Positions 8,574 to 16,522 of a stretch of DNA of 64,000 nt are shown in pieces. The notes beneath the pieces are model-generated. The model was not told the origin of the DNA. It made no database searches and saw nothing but the letters and a program-made list of their open reading frames with translations. This DNA comes from Pseudomonas viridiflava. GTDB taxonomy: Bacteria > Pseudomonadota > Gammaproteobacteria > Pseudomonadales > Pseudomonadaceae. The translations under genes were made by a program, and so were the position numbers. The number at the start of each line of letters is the position of its first letter. The stretch's first letter is position 1. Location of the stretch: positions 124,001 to 188,000 of the forward strand of contig NZ_UTIQ01000001.1 of assembly GCF_900582625.1 (NCBI RefSeq), in the 5' to 3' direction.

Positions 8574-9395
8574 TTATCGCTGCGGCTGCTTCATCAACCG
8601 CTCCACCAAGCCCCAATAGCTCACCGGCATCAGGCGTTCGAATATCGACAGCAGCCACGCGTCCGCTCCCACGATTACCCGGCCCTTATCGCTTTCAATG
8701 GCCCGCACGATGATGCGGGCGGCCTTTTCTGCAGGCATTTTCAGCACTTTGTTCATTTCTTTTTTATGCCGTTCAATTTCGAGGGCATCAATGCCTTGCG
8801 GCGCTTTCGCGTTGTTGGCGATAGAGGTGGCGATGCCGCCGGGGTGCACCACGGTGACGCCGATCGGGGTGCGTGCTAGCTCGTGGCGCAGGCTGTTTGA
8901 AAAGCCCCGCACGGCAAATTTGCTGGCGCTGTAGGCGGCCTGGCCCGGTGGCGATACCAGCCCGAACAGGCTCGACAGGTTGACGATACGGCCCGGTGCG
9001 CCGTTGCCGCGCAGAATGGGCAGGAAGGCGCGCGTGCTGTCGACAACTGCGCGGAAGTTGATGTCCATAACCCAGTCGAAGTCTTCTTCGCTCACCTGCT
9101 CGAACGTGCCGCCAAGCGCCACGCCGGCGTTGTTGATGACCAGGTGCACGGTCGGGTGGATGTTGAGTACTTCGCCTGGCAAGTTGCGGATGGCCTGACG
9201 ATCAACCAGGTCGACCACGTGCGTGCTGTACGTTTTGCCGCGCCGTGGAAGTAAGGCCAGGGTTGCACGCAAGCCGGCTTCGTCACGGTCAACCAGTGCC
9301 AGATGACATCCACGCTCAGCCAACACGGTCGCCAATGCGCGACCAATGCCACTGGCTGCACCGGTCAGCACTGCCACCTGATTGTCGAGTTTCAT
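8574..9395 (-). CDS. Short-chain dehydrogenase/reductase
   Basis: A 273-residue classical SDR. It has the cofactor motif TGAASGIGRALA, NNAGVALGG, the catalytic serine region NLSSLFGLVSPPGQ and YSASKFA (YxxxK). The residue after the second beta strand is Asp (LVDRDE), which favours NAD. It is the last gene of a three-gene operon: its ATG overlaps the hydrolase stop codon as ATGA. In Baeyer-Villiger operons such an enzyme usually interconverts the alcohol and the ketone that the monooxygenase uses. Confidence 0.88.
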   Translation of the reverse strand: MKLDNQVAVLTGAASGIGRALATVLAERGCHLALVDRDEAGLRATLALLPRRGKTYSTHVVDLVDRQAIRNLPGEVLNIHPTVHLVINNAGVALGGTFEQVSEEDFDWVMDINFRAVVDSTRAFLPILRGNGAPGRIVNLSSLFGLVSPPGQAAYSASKFAVRGFSNSLRHELARTPIGVTVVHPGGIATSIANNAKAPQGIDALEIERHKKEMNKVLKMPAEKAARIIVRAIESDKGRVIVGADAWLLSIFERLMPVSYWGLVERLMKQPQR

Positions 9396-10309
9396 TGTTG
9401 TTGTCCTGCATGGCTGTGAATGTGGTTGAGGATCAGCGCTGCAAGGCGTTCACCTTGAGGGGCATCGATTTGATGACGCATGTCTGCGATGACTTCATGG
9501 TTTGCGCCGGGTATCGCCCGGGCACTGGCGAGGCCACCGGTGGGGTTCACCATGCGGTCCTGGCCGCCGTGCACGATCAGGGTCGGCGCTTGAATGGTTG
9601 TGAGATGCGGGGTGCGGTCGCCGGACTTCAAAATAGCGCCGATCTGGCGGAACAACGCACGGGCATCGGCCCGCTCGCCGTTACGCGTCCAGGCAAGCCG
9701 TGCGTAGCTGTCCCACAACGCGTGAGCGCCGGTGGCCGTGGCATCGCCGATGTGCATCATCGTTTGACGAAAGCTTGCTATCGCGTCGGCTTCGGTGCGC
9801 GGCGCCTTGGCCCGCGCCATGCGCCACAAGGTCGACGCTGCGGGCTGGCCCACATTGCGATTGCCCGTCGTGGAGAAAATGGAAACCAGTGACCTGGCCC
9901 TGCGCGGATGGCGATACGACAAGGCCTGGGCAATCATCCCGCCCATCGACATGCCCACCAGGTGCGCGCTCTCGATACCCAGATGTTCGAGCAGAAGCGC
10001 GCTGTCGTCAGCCATTTCCTCCAGGCCATAGGCGCCCGCCGGCGCTTTGCCGGTGAGCTGCTGCCATTTGCTTGGGTGAGGCGTCGCCATGCGGGACGAC
10101 CGGCCCGCATCGCGGTTATCGAAGCAGATGACACGAAAGCCCCCGGCGACGAGTTGGTCGATCAATGTTGCCGGCCAGTAGACCAGCTGCAGCCCCAGCC
10201 CGACGATAAGCAAAATGGTGGGAGCCGCTTCATCGCCATGGCTGGCGTAGCAGAGCTTCAGCCCGTTGGGCAGCGTGGCGAACTGTTCGTTATGGGCGGC
10301 CAGGCTCAT
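9392..10309 (-). CDS. Alpha/beta hydrolase (probable esterase)
   Basis: A 305-residue alpha/beta-fold hydrolase. The nucleophile elbow is GMSMGG, with Ser in G-x-S-x-G. The acid is probably Asp in VHGGQDRMVNP and the base His in GANHEV. The oxyanion-side motif after the first strands is LIVGLGLQLVYWP. It overlaps the monooxygenase stop and the SDR start by four bases on each side (ATGA), so translation is coupled. The expected role is to hydrolyse the ester or lactone made by the upstream Baeyer-Villiger enzyme. Confidence 0.87.
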   Translation of the reverse strand: MSLAAHNEQFATLPNGLKLCYASHGDEAAPTILLIVGLGLQLVYWPATLIDQLVAGGFRVICFDNRDAGRSSRMATPHPSKWQQLTGKAPAGAYGLEEMADDSALLLEHLGIESAHLVGMSMGGMIAQALSYRHPRRARSLVSIFSTTGNRNVGQPAASTLWRMARAKAPRTEADAIASFRQTMMHIGDATATGAHALWDSYARLAWTRNGERADARALFRQIGAILKSGDRTPHLTTIQAPTLIVHGGQDRMVNPTGGLASARAIPGANHEVIADMRHQIDAPQGERLAALILNHIHSHAGQQQ

Positions 10310-11787
10310 GGCGTCACCGCCTTGGGCAGAAATTGCAACGCCGGGTGATCGACCTCACCGTTGCGCAGAATTTTTACGTCCGCCGCGTAGTTCCACGACA
10401 TGGTCCAGGGGTACGCCTTGCCCTGCCGCGGCAGTTGCGCCAACGAACGCTGCACGTAACCGGCACCAAAATTCAGCAGCGGCTCGGTCTCCATAGTCGG
10501 GTCAGCTTTGGGCGTACACACGGCGTAACCGTGCGCCTCCATATATCCGAGCAGGCGGGTGAAATGCTCACAGAGCAAGCCGATCTTCAGGGTCCACGAG
10601 GACGCGGTGTAACCCACCGCAATGGCGAAATTCGGAATGCCGCTGAGCAGCATGCCTTTGTAGGCGACGTGCTCGGCCAAGCGCAGCTGAACCCCGTCGA
10701 TCTTCGGCACAATGCCGCCCAACGGCTGCAGGTTCAGCCCGGTCGCGGTGACAATCACATCAGCCTCGATATGCTCGCCGGAGCGCAGTTGGATACCGGT
10801 GGGCGTGAAGCGCTCGATCTGGTCGGTGACGATAGACGCCTCGCCGCTGGAGATCACCTTGAACAGATCACCACCGGGCACCGCGCACATGCGCTGCTCC
10901 CAAGGGTTGTAGGGCGGATTGAAGTGCACGTCCACGGGGTAGCCGGCCGGCAGCATCTTGGTGTTCATGCTGCGGATCAGCTTGCGGGCGGCCGCCGGGT
11001 AGCGCTGGCAGAACGCGTACACCCAACGCTGCTTGGCAATATTGAAACGACGCGCCAGCGAGTGGGCGATGGTGGTCCCCAACAGTGGGCGGATGCGCCG
11101 CGCAATCGGGTCTCGGGACGGTACGGGCAGCACGTAGGTCGGCGTGCGTTGCAGCATGGTCACGTGCGCCGCCTGCTCCGCCAGCGCAGGCACCAGGGTC
11201 ACGGCTGTCGCGCCACTGCCGATGACCACTACACGTTTGCCGGCATAGTCCAGGTTTTCGGGCCAGTGCTGCGGGTGCACGATCTGACCTTGGAATAGCG
11301 CCTGATCAGCAAAGGCCGGGGTAAACCCCTCCTCATAGCGGTAATAGCCGGCAGCGTTGAAAATCCAGCGCGCTTCGAGGGTTGCCTCCTCGCCCGTGTC
11401 TTCCTCGCGCAAGGTGACCTCCCAGCAGCGTTTGGCGCTGTGCCAATTGAGATCGACAACCCGCTGACGGAAGCGAATGTGCTGCGCGATTCCGTTCTCG
11501 CGCGCGGTTTCAGCGATGTAGGCCTTGATCGACGGGCCGTCGGCGATGGCTTTTTCGCCTACCCACGGCTTGAAGTCGTACCCGAACGTGAACAGATCGG
11601 AGTCGGAGCGAATGCCGGGATACTTAAACAGATCCCAGGTGCCGCCCAAATCAGCGCGAGCCTCGATGATTGTGTACGACAGCGTCGGGCACTGCTTGCC
11701 CAGGTGATACGCCGCGCCCATGCCAGATAATCCGGCACCAATAATTAATACATCGACAGGCGCAAGGCCACGGTGTGCTTCGGTCAT
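10306..11787 (-). CDS. Flavin-containing Baeyer-Villiger-type monooxygenase
   Basis: I start at the ATG at 11787 (MTEAHRGLAPVDVLIIGAG), giving 493 residues; upstream codons run into the operator region. The FAD motif is GAGLSGMGAAYHLG near residue 17 and the NADPH motif is GSGATAVTL. Between them lies FQGQIVHPQHWP, which fits the type I Baeyer-Villiger fingerprint FxGxxxHxxxWP. Such enzymes insert oxygen beside a ketone to give an ester or lactone. With the hydrolase and SDR downstream this makes a ketone-to-acid-plus-alcohol pathway. The protein also resembles EtaA- and AlmA-like enzymes, so the substrate is open. Confidence 0.88.
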   Translation of the reverse strand: MTEAHRGLAPVDVLIIGAGLSGMGAAYHLGKQCPTLSYTIIEARADLGGTWDLFKYPGIRSDSDLFTFGYDFKPWVGEKAIADGPSIKAYIAETARENGIAQHIRFRQRVVDLNWHSAKRCWEVTLREEDTGEEATLEARWIFNAAGYYRYEEGFTPAFADQALFQGQIVHPQHWPENLDYAGKRVVVIGSGATAVTLVPALAEQAAHVTMLQRTPTYVLPVPSRDPIARRIRPLLGTTIAHSLARRFNIAKQRWVYAFCQRYPAAARKLIRSMNTKMLPAGYPVDVHFNPPYNPWEQRMCAVPGGDLFKVISSGEASIVTDQIERFTPTGIQLRSGEHIEADVIVTATGLNLQPLGGIVPKIDGVQLRLAEHVAYKGMLLSGIPNFAIAVGYTASSWTLKIGLLCEHFTRLLGYMEAHGYAVCTPKADPTMETEPLLNFGAGYVQRSLAQLPRQGKAYPWTMSWNYAADVKILRNGEVDHPALQFLPKAVTP

Positions 11788-11804
11788 GGGGCTCACTCTT
11801 ATTG

Positions 11805-11852
11805 TGACAACGTTCGTTCTCACTACTCTGATTGTGGCAACAAGCGTTGTCA
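11805..11852. promoter_or_regulatory. Two operator-like palindromes between monooxygenase and TetR genes
   Basis: Two 18-bp inverted repeats of the same pattern lie between the divergent genes: TGACAACGTTCGTTCTCA at 11805-11822 and TGGCAACAAGCGTTGTCA at 11835-11852. Each has the form TGRCAAC-N4-GTTSTCA with one mismatch, and both are preceded by ATTG. Their starts are 30 bp apart, close to three helical turns. They are the natural binding sites for the adjacent TetR protein, which would control both promoters. Confidence 0.6.
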
Positions 11853-11870
11853 ACGCTGTACGATTCGCGA

Positions 11871-12539
11871 ATGACAGACACCGCCAATTTCCCAATCGAA
11901 AGTTCGACCGAGCGCACCTACTCCGGCATCGCCGTGACCGAGCGCGCAGCCGCCAGGCGCCACCGCTTTATCGAAGTCGGCATCGAACTGTTTGGCACCG
12001 TGGGTTTCCACGGCACCACCATGCGCACCCTGACGGCCACGACGGGCCTGACCAATCGCTACTTTTATGAGTCTTTCGAGACCATGGAAGACTTGCTGGT
12101 GGCCTGCTACGAGCACCTGATTGGCGACTATCGAGCGCATTTGAGCGAAGTGTTGAGCGACGCCGACGCCGACGTGGAAGCGCGCACGCGGGCCGGCCTG
12201 ACCTGTTTCTTCGAAGCCATGGCCAACCCACGCTTCGCGCGAATCACCCATAGCGAAGTGCTGGGCGTGAGCCCGCGGGTGGATGCCCTGTACATGCAGT
12301 CTGTTGCTGATTTTGCGGCGCTGATGATGGATTTTCTGGGCCGCGCCGGCGTGCCAGTGGCGACCCATGATCCACGGGAGATGCAGCTGGTTGGCACTGC
12401 ACTGGCCGGCGCGGTCATACAGACCGGCATGCTCTGGGTACACAGCCGCTACGAATTGCCCATCGAGCTGGTGGTGGAATCCAACGTAAAAGTAATTCTG
12501 GGAACCGTCAGCCAGCTGCATACAGCGCCCGGCAAATAG
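11871..12539 (+). CDS. TetR-family transcriptional regulator
   Basis: Using the ATG at 11871 (MTDTANFP) the product is 222 residues; a TTG further upstream would overlap the second operator. The helix-turn-helix is in FIEVGIELFGTVGFHGTTMR then TLTATTGLTNRYFYESFETM, the standard TetR DNA-binding domain. The rest is the variable ligand-binding domain. It is divergent from the monooxygenase operon across two palindromes and most likely represses that operon until a ketone or related ligand binds. Confidence 0.87.
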   Translation: MTDTANFPIESSTERTYSGIAVTERAAARRHRFIEVGIELFGTVGFHGTTMRTLTATTGLTNRYFYESFETMEDLLVACYEHLIGDYRAHLSEVLSDADADVEARTRAGLTCFFEAMANPRFARITHSEVLGVSPRVDALYMQSVADFAALMMDFLGRAGVPVATHDPREMQLVGTALAGAVIQTGMLWVHSRYELPIELVVESNVKVILGTVSQLHTAPGK

Positions 12540-12576
12540 CGCCAGTTTCTTTTGAAGGCTGCTGGGCGACTCGCCC

Positions 12577-14022
12577 TCAAGATGGGTAGCCGTATGTCTG
12601 TCTGCTTTGCAGTGTGCTAATCAGGGCCGCCAACAAGGTCAACGTAGCGCCCGCGCCGAGGGCAAGCTGAGGCGCAGAATCGACAGGAACCAGATCGAAT
12701 AACAGCGCCATGATGACTGCGCCAGCAGTTTGCCCGAGCAAGCGAGCGGTGCCCTGCACTCCCCCGGCCGCCCCACTTCGGCTTATCGGAGCCGAGAGGA
12801 ACATGTTGCGGTTATTGGCCACGTTAAATAGCCCGAAGCCAAGACCGCAAAGCATCGTCAATGGCACAAGCGCTATGAGGCTTTCCTGCAGAGGCCAAAG
12901 CGCAGCTCCAGCGAGCCCTGTCGAAAGACACATGCCGCCTATTAAACAAGACCAAGCGGGCGAACATCGGTTTGAAAAGCGACCAGCCAATGGCGCTATT
13001 AGCGCGACGGTTAACGGCCAGGGGATCATGTAGAAGCCTGCTGTCATCACCTCTTGGCCAAGGCGGTGCTGAAGGTAGAAAGGCAGCGCCACCAACCCTG
13101 CAGTCTGCCCGGCAAAGCAGAGCACAGAGGCAATAACTGAAATGAGGAACGCGCTGGATCTGAGCAGATCAAGCGGAACCAGTGGCGCCGCCTTGTGCCC
13201 TTCCCGCCTAACCAATAGCCTCATCTGGATAACTGAGATGGCCAGCAATGCTGCAGCCGATAGAGGGTGGCTAGAGATGACGCTTGCGCCTATGACCAGC
13301 GAAGCAAAGGCGCCGACATTCAGTGCAATGTTCAACAGATCGGGTACGCGCGCGGTGCCGTCCACCGCGGGTAAAGCCCGACTCGCCAGCATCACCCAGA
13401 GCCCTAAGGGAAGCAGCGCAACAAACAGCCAAGGCCAGGCTGCCACGCTGAGAATTGCTGCGCCCATTGCGGGGCCTGCTGCTGATGACAGGGCGACCGC
13501 AAGTGCATTCCATCCAATGGCGGCGCCCAGTTGCTGGGTCGGTATCACGTGGCGAAGCAGTGCCACTGCGAGCGCCATGATCGCAGCGCCGCCAAGCCCC
13601 TGAAGCAATCGCGCTGCGATAAGCCAATACAGCGTAGGGGCCAGTGCACACATCAGCGTGGCGCCCAGAAAAAGCACCAATCCCCACCTGAATACCTTGC
13701 GGTAACCAAGGCCTTCACCTAGCGCTGCACAGGGCAGCAAAGCCACCAGGAGCGCCGCCTGGTTGGCCGTGATGATCCACATGGACAGCGCAGGTGTCAC
13801 GTGCAGCGATTGGGCGATAGCCGGCAACGCCATGTTGACTATCGCCGCGTTGAGCACCACTAGCACCATGGCGGCCAGCACTGAGCTAACGGCAGCCAGC
13901 TGCCTCGGTTTTGCGCCGACTGATATCGCCTCGACGGCATGCTCCAATGAGGCGGCGCGTTCAATCTGCGTGCCGAGGCGACCGGCTCTTGAGGCTGGGC
14001 GGCGCGGCACGATGTCAACCAT
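12577..14022 (-). CDS. MFS drug/metabolite efflux transporter (DHA2-like)
   Basis: About 481 residues with 12-14 hydrophobic helices. After a polar N-terminus of about 35 residues comes VSSVLAAMVLVVLNAAIVNM, like helix 1 of the DHA2 family (LDxTIVNVALP motif), then GLGYRKVFRWGL (loop 2-3 motif A) and RLLQGLGGAAIMA (motif B). It is a proton-driven efflux permease of the inner membrane. The ATG at 14022 overlaps the stop of the cupin gene (ATGGTTGA), so the two are translationally coupled. The LysR gene upstream probably controls both. Confidence 0.83.
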   Translation of the reverse strand: MVDIVPRRPASRAGRLGTQIERAASLEHAVEAISVGAKPRQLAAVSSVLAAMVLVVLNAAIVNMALPAIAQSLHVTPALSMWIITANQAALLVALLPCAALGEGLGYRKVFRWGLVLFLGATLMCALAPTLYWLIAARLLQGLGGAAIMALAVALLRHVIPTQQLGAAIGWNALAVALSSAAGPAMGAAILSVAAWPWLFVALLPLGLWVMLASRALPAVDGTARVPDLLNIALNVGAFASLVIGASVISSHPLSAAALLAISVIQMRLLVRREGHKAAPLVPLDLLRSSAFLISVIASVLCFAGQTAGLVALPFYLQHRLGQEVMTAGFYMIPWPLTVALIAPLAGRFSNRCSPAWSCLIGGMCLSTGLAGAALWPLQESLIALVPLTMLCGLGFGLFNVANNRNMFLSAPISRSGAAGGVQGTARLLGQTAGAVIMALLFDLVPVDSAPQLALGAGATLTLLAALISTLQSRQTYGYPS

Positions 14023-14569
14023 TGCGCAGTGCGCCGGTTTGCGGAACCCAATCACCACCCTGCTCGATGTACCGTGTCAGCTTGCGGGCCTGTTTATCCT
14101 CAATCCTCAAATCCCGCTCGGTGAAGCGAAAGAGCAAAGCCGGTCCGCAGATGCACTGCGTATCGTGAATATCGCCCGGCAGATAGACCTGCGTTTGGCC
14201 GGCGCTCACACGGGTGGAACCGCGCTTTACCAGTCTCACCCGGCCATCCGGGGCCTGCACGCTGGCATAGCTACCCATCTCGATTTCACCGCGCTGCACC
14301 GCGTAAATGACCCAGCCACGACCGTGATCATGTGGCGGCCGGTAGAGCCCTTCAGGTTCGGTGTGCGCCAACAGCAAAAAACCGTTTACCGGATCTCGAT
14401 ACAGCTCTTGCTGAGCCAATGCCTGCTGGTGGAGGTCGCTCAACCACGGTTCGGTGACAGGCGTTTCTACGAGCTCACCTAATTGCTGCTGGCAGCCTGC
14501 GACCACTTCAGAGCTGAGCGGGCCCCAGACTGACTGGACACGCTCAACAAACCTGCTTAACGAATTCAT
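14015..14569 (-). CDS. Cupin protein, cysteine dioxygenase-like
   Basis: The ATG at 14569 has a good AGAGG box and gives 184 residues. The metal-binding cupin motif 1 is PPHDHGRGWVIYAVQRGEIE (HxH, then a conserved Glu), and motif 2 is YLPGDIHDTQ with the third His. This pattern matches the cysteine dioxygenase type I family, in which iron bound by three His oxidises a thiol to a sulfinate. Some members act on other thiols or have unknown substrates. It is coupled to the MFS exporter gene and divergent from a LysR regulator, which suggests handling and export of one compound. Confidence 0.72.
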   Translation of the reverse strand: MNSLSRFVERVQSVWGPLSSEVVAGCQQQLGELVETPVTEPWLSDLHQQALAQQELYRDPVNGFLLLAHTEPEGLYRPPHDHGRGWVIYAVQRGEIEMGSYASVQAPDGRVRLVKRGSTRVSAGQTQVYLPGDIHDTQCICGPALLFRFTERDLRIEDKQARKLTRYIEQGGDWVPQTGALRNG

Positions 14570-14586
14570 ACACCACCTCTTCATCC

Positions 14587-14610
14587 GCATCGGTACACAT
14601 GTGCCGATGC
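14587..14610. promoter_or_regulatory. Perfect 7-bp-arm palindrome, probable regulator site
   Basis: GCATCGG-N10-CCGATGC lies 17 bases upstream of the cupin start codon in the divergent space shared with the LysR gene. It could be a LysR binding site or, being so close to the start, a hairpin in the 5' end of the cupin mRNA. Confidence 0.45.
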
Positions 14611-14713
14611 AGCGAACTGTATGAAGCCTCCAGGCATGGCGGAAGGCGCACGGCTTGCACTTTATTGTTGCGCCTGACGCCATACATCGAACGAGCTGGG
14701 CTACCATACAACC

Positions 14714-15610
14714 ATGTCAAATCCGGACCTCAATCTACTCATCACCCTCGATGCGGTGCTCGCTGAAGGTAGCGTCACGCGCGCAGCCAAACGCCTGCGG
14801 CTCAGCCCCTCGGCGATGAGCCGGGCACTTGCGCGACTCAGAGAAACCACAGGTGATCCACTATTGGTCAGGGCGGGACGTGGGCTCGTTCCTACTCCCA
14901 GGGCGATCGAACTGCGTGAACGTGTTGCTCAGCTTGTTCGCGATGCGCAGGAAGTTTTGCGCCCAACCGAGCTTCTCGATCTGAAAAAACTCGACCGGAC
15001 ATTCGCGATCAGGACCAGTGAAGGTTTTGCTGAAAACTTTGGCCCCGCGCTTATCGCGCGTATTGGGGAAATGGCTCCGGGAGTGCGGCTGTTCTTTATG
15101 CACAAGCCAGACAAAGACAGTAAGCCATTACGCGATGGGGTCGTTGATCTCGAAACCGGCGTTATAAATCTGGCCTCGGCTCCCGAGCTGAGGGGCCAGT
15201 CTTTGTTCAGGGATAAATACGTGGGTGTTGTACGAGCCGGGCATCCGCTAAGTCGCGGCAAAATTACGCCGGAAAAGTACGCAGGAGGTATGCATATCTC
15301 CGTGTCGCGGGAAGGGATAGATAAAGGCCCCATAGATGACGCGCTGCGGCCCCTCGGATTGGAGCGAAAGATCGTTACGATCGTCGGTGGTTTTTCGATC
15401 GCGCTGGGGCTGGCCCGCGGGTCAGATCTGATCGCCAGTGTTCCCGAGCGCCATACCGCGAGCTTGCGCGAGGGCATGCATAGTTTCCCGCTGCCTTTGC
15501 CTGTTGCGCAGTTCAGCGTTTCATTGCTTTGGCATCCGAGATTCAGCGCTGATCCTGCTCATCAATGGCTCCGAAACCTGATCCTGGAGGTTTGCGGAAG
15601 GAGTGAATAG
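14714..15610 (+). CDS. LysR-family transcriptional regulator
   Basis: 298 residues. It has the DNA-binding domain LLITLDAVLAEGSVTRAAKR then LRLSPSAMSRALARLRETTG, with PLLVRAGRGLVPTPRA, and a C-terminal effector domain. The sequence around the recognition helix is of the NodD/PcpR-like branch. It is divergent from the cupin/MFS pair and is their likely regulator. The last 38 codons and the DNA beyond lie inside a 219-bp segment that is duplicated at 21.5 kb. Confidence 0.88.
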   Translation: MSNPDLNLLITLDAVLAEGSVTRAAKRLRLSPSAMSRALARLRETTGDPLLVRAGRGLVPTPRAIELRERVAQLVRDAQEVLRPTELLDLKKLDRTFAIRTSEGFAENFGPALIARIGEMAPGVRLFFMHKPDKDSKPLRDGVVDLETGVINLASAPELRGQSLFRDKYVGVVRAGHPLSRGKITPEKYAGGMHISVSREGIDKGPIDDALRPLGLERKIVTIVGGFSIALGLARGSDLIASVPERHTASLREGMHSFPLPLPVAQFSVSLLWHPRFSADPAHQWLRNLILEVCGRSE

Positions 15611-15714
15611 GCGTGCTTACAGTGTGCCCACAGTGAAATTATCGGCCAGTACGATTCAGTGTGCTTTTGGCCGTTTGCAGCCCAGCGCGGCAGGCTGCTA
15701 AGGGCCAGAAGCAG
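15496..15714. repeat. 219-bp direct repeat, left copy
   Basis: This segment contains the 3' end of the LysR gene and a family-2 palindrome (GCTTTTGGCCGTTTGCAGCC ... GGCCAGAAGCAG). It recurs in the same orientation at 21518-21736, the same length with seven mismatches by my count. The two copies bracket 5.8 kb of accessory DNA. Confidence 0.9.
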
Positions 15715-15792
15715 CCGGTGGTACGGCTGCGATGAGATTCGGCTGTGACTACAAAACCAGAGGCGATTCAACCAGCAGACGTCTCCCCAAAT

Positions 15793-15891
15793 TTGAGTAG
15801 CACGTCGCTTTAGAGTCCAATCCCATCAGCAAGGAGATTGGACATGAGGAAGCGTTTTACTGAAGAGCAAATCATTGGTTTCCTGCGCGAA
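15793..15891 (+). mobile_element. Remnant of an IS3-family insertion sequence (5' end only)
   Basis: After about 50 bases of leader (TGAGTAGCACGTCGCTTTAG onward) comes an ATG at 15844 with an AAGGAG box, reading MRKRFTEEQIIGFLRE. This is the standard start of OrfA of IS3-family transposases. The match ends abruptly after 16 codons, where unrelated sequence joins in frame. No other part of the transposase was seen in the window. The left boundary is approximate. Confidence 0.7.
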
Positions 15892-16197
15892 ACCGCGCAA
15901 AGAGCCCACCCCGAAATCCAAGTAACGAGAAAACCCATTATCACCATCAGGCACGACGACGCGCCGAGCCACACGCCTGCTGAGCCCTGCGCACTTTGCA
16001 CCACGCCGACTCGCTACTGGTACACCCCCAAGGGCGTGGCGGTCTGCCAAGAGTGCGCCGCGACGCACAATGCCAGCGACGTGCCAAGCAAGCTGGAATG
16101 GTTGATCGCCAACCGCGTGGATGGCCAGGCCCTGCTTCCGCTCGACTGGCAGTGCAATGCTGGCCGCCGCGCAGAAAGCTCCGGCGCCGAAAGCTGA
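15844..16197 (+). CDS. Chimeric ORF: IS3 OrfA start fused to a zinc-ribbon-like protein
   Basis: A 117-codon open frame. Residues 1-16 are the transposase OrfA start described above. Residues from about 17 on are unrelated and contain two CxxC pairs, CALC and CQEC, separated by 13 residues, a pattern that could bind one zinc ion. The text around them (RYWYTPKGVAV, SKLEWLIANRVDG) looks like true protein. The transposase's ribosome binding site could now drive expression of a truncated host or element gene. It might also be a dead fusion. I do not recognise the zinc-ribbon part. Confidence 0.45.
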   Translation: MRKRFTEEQIIGFLRETAQRAHPEIQVTRKPIITIRHDDAPSHTPAEPCALCTTPTRYWYTPKGVAVCQECAATHNASDVPSKLEWLIANRVDGQALLPLDWQCNAGRRAESSGAES

Positions 16198-16522
16198 GCG
16201 TCAGGGTACTGAGGGAGACAAAAAGGTACTGCTGCTAGCAAGTCTTCAGGCGTCTGCTGGCCCATCTTCGCGGAATGCCCCAGTGACCGCCTGGACTGCC
16301 GCGTCCCACACCCCAAGTCGTTTGAGCACCGGCATTTCCTTCGACAGCACGTTGCAAGGCGGATTGGGCGAGTTTGCCGCTGGCGCTACAGCGGGTAGAA
16401 AGCGATGATCGCTACAACTGGGTCTTGCCGACCGGGCTGTGCAAACCGATGCGCTACGTCGTGGCTGGCAGGGCAATGATGATCTCACGCTGAGCTAAAC
16501 CCAGCTTTATGGAAGACCAAGG
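16198..16522 (+). other. Gap with a possible gene fragment
   Basis: In one frame, about 16325-16493, there is an open stretch ending DDRYNWVLPTGLCKPMRYVV and AGRAMMISR before a stop. It has normal-looking amino acid usage but no start codon, and a stop codon precedes it. It may be the tail of a decayed gene. The remaining sequence shows no feature apart from the AAGGA box that serves the nuclease gene. Confidence 0.3.
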
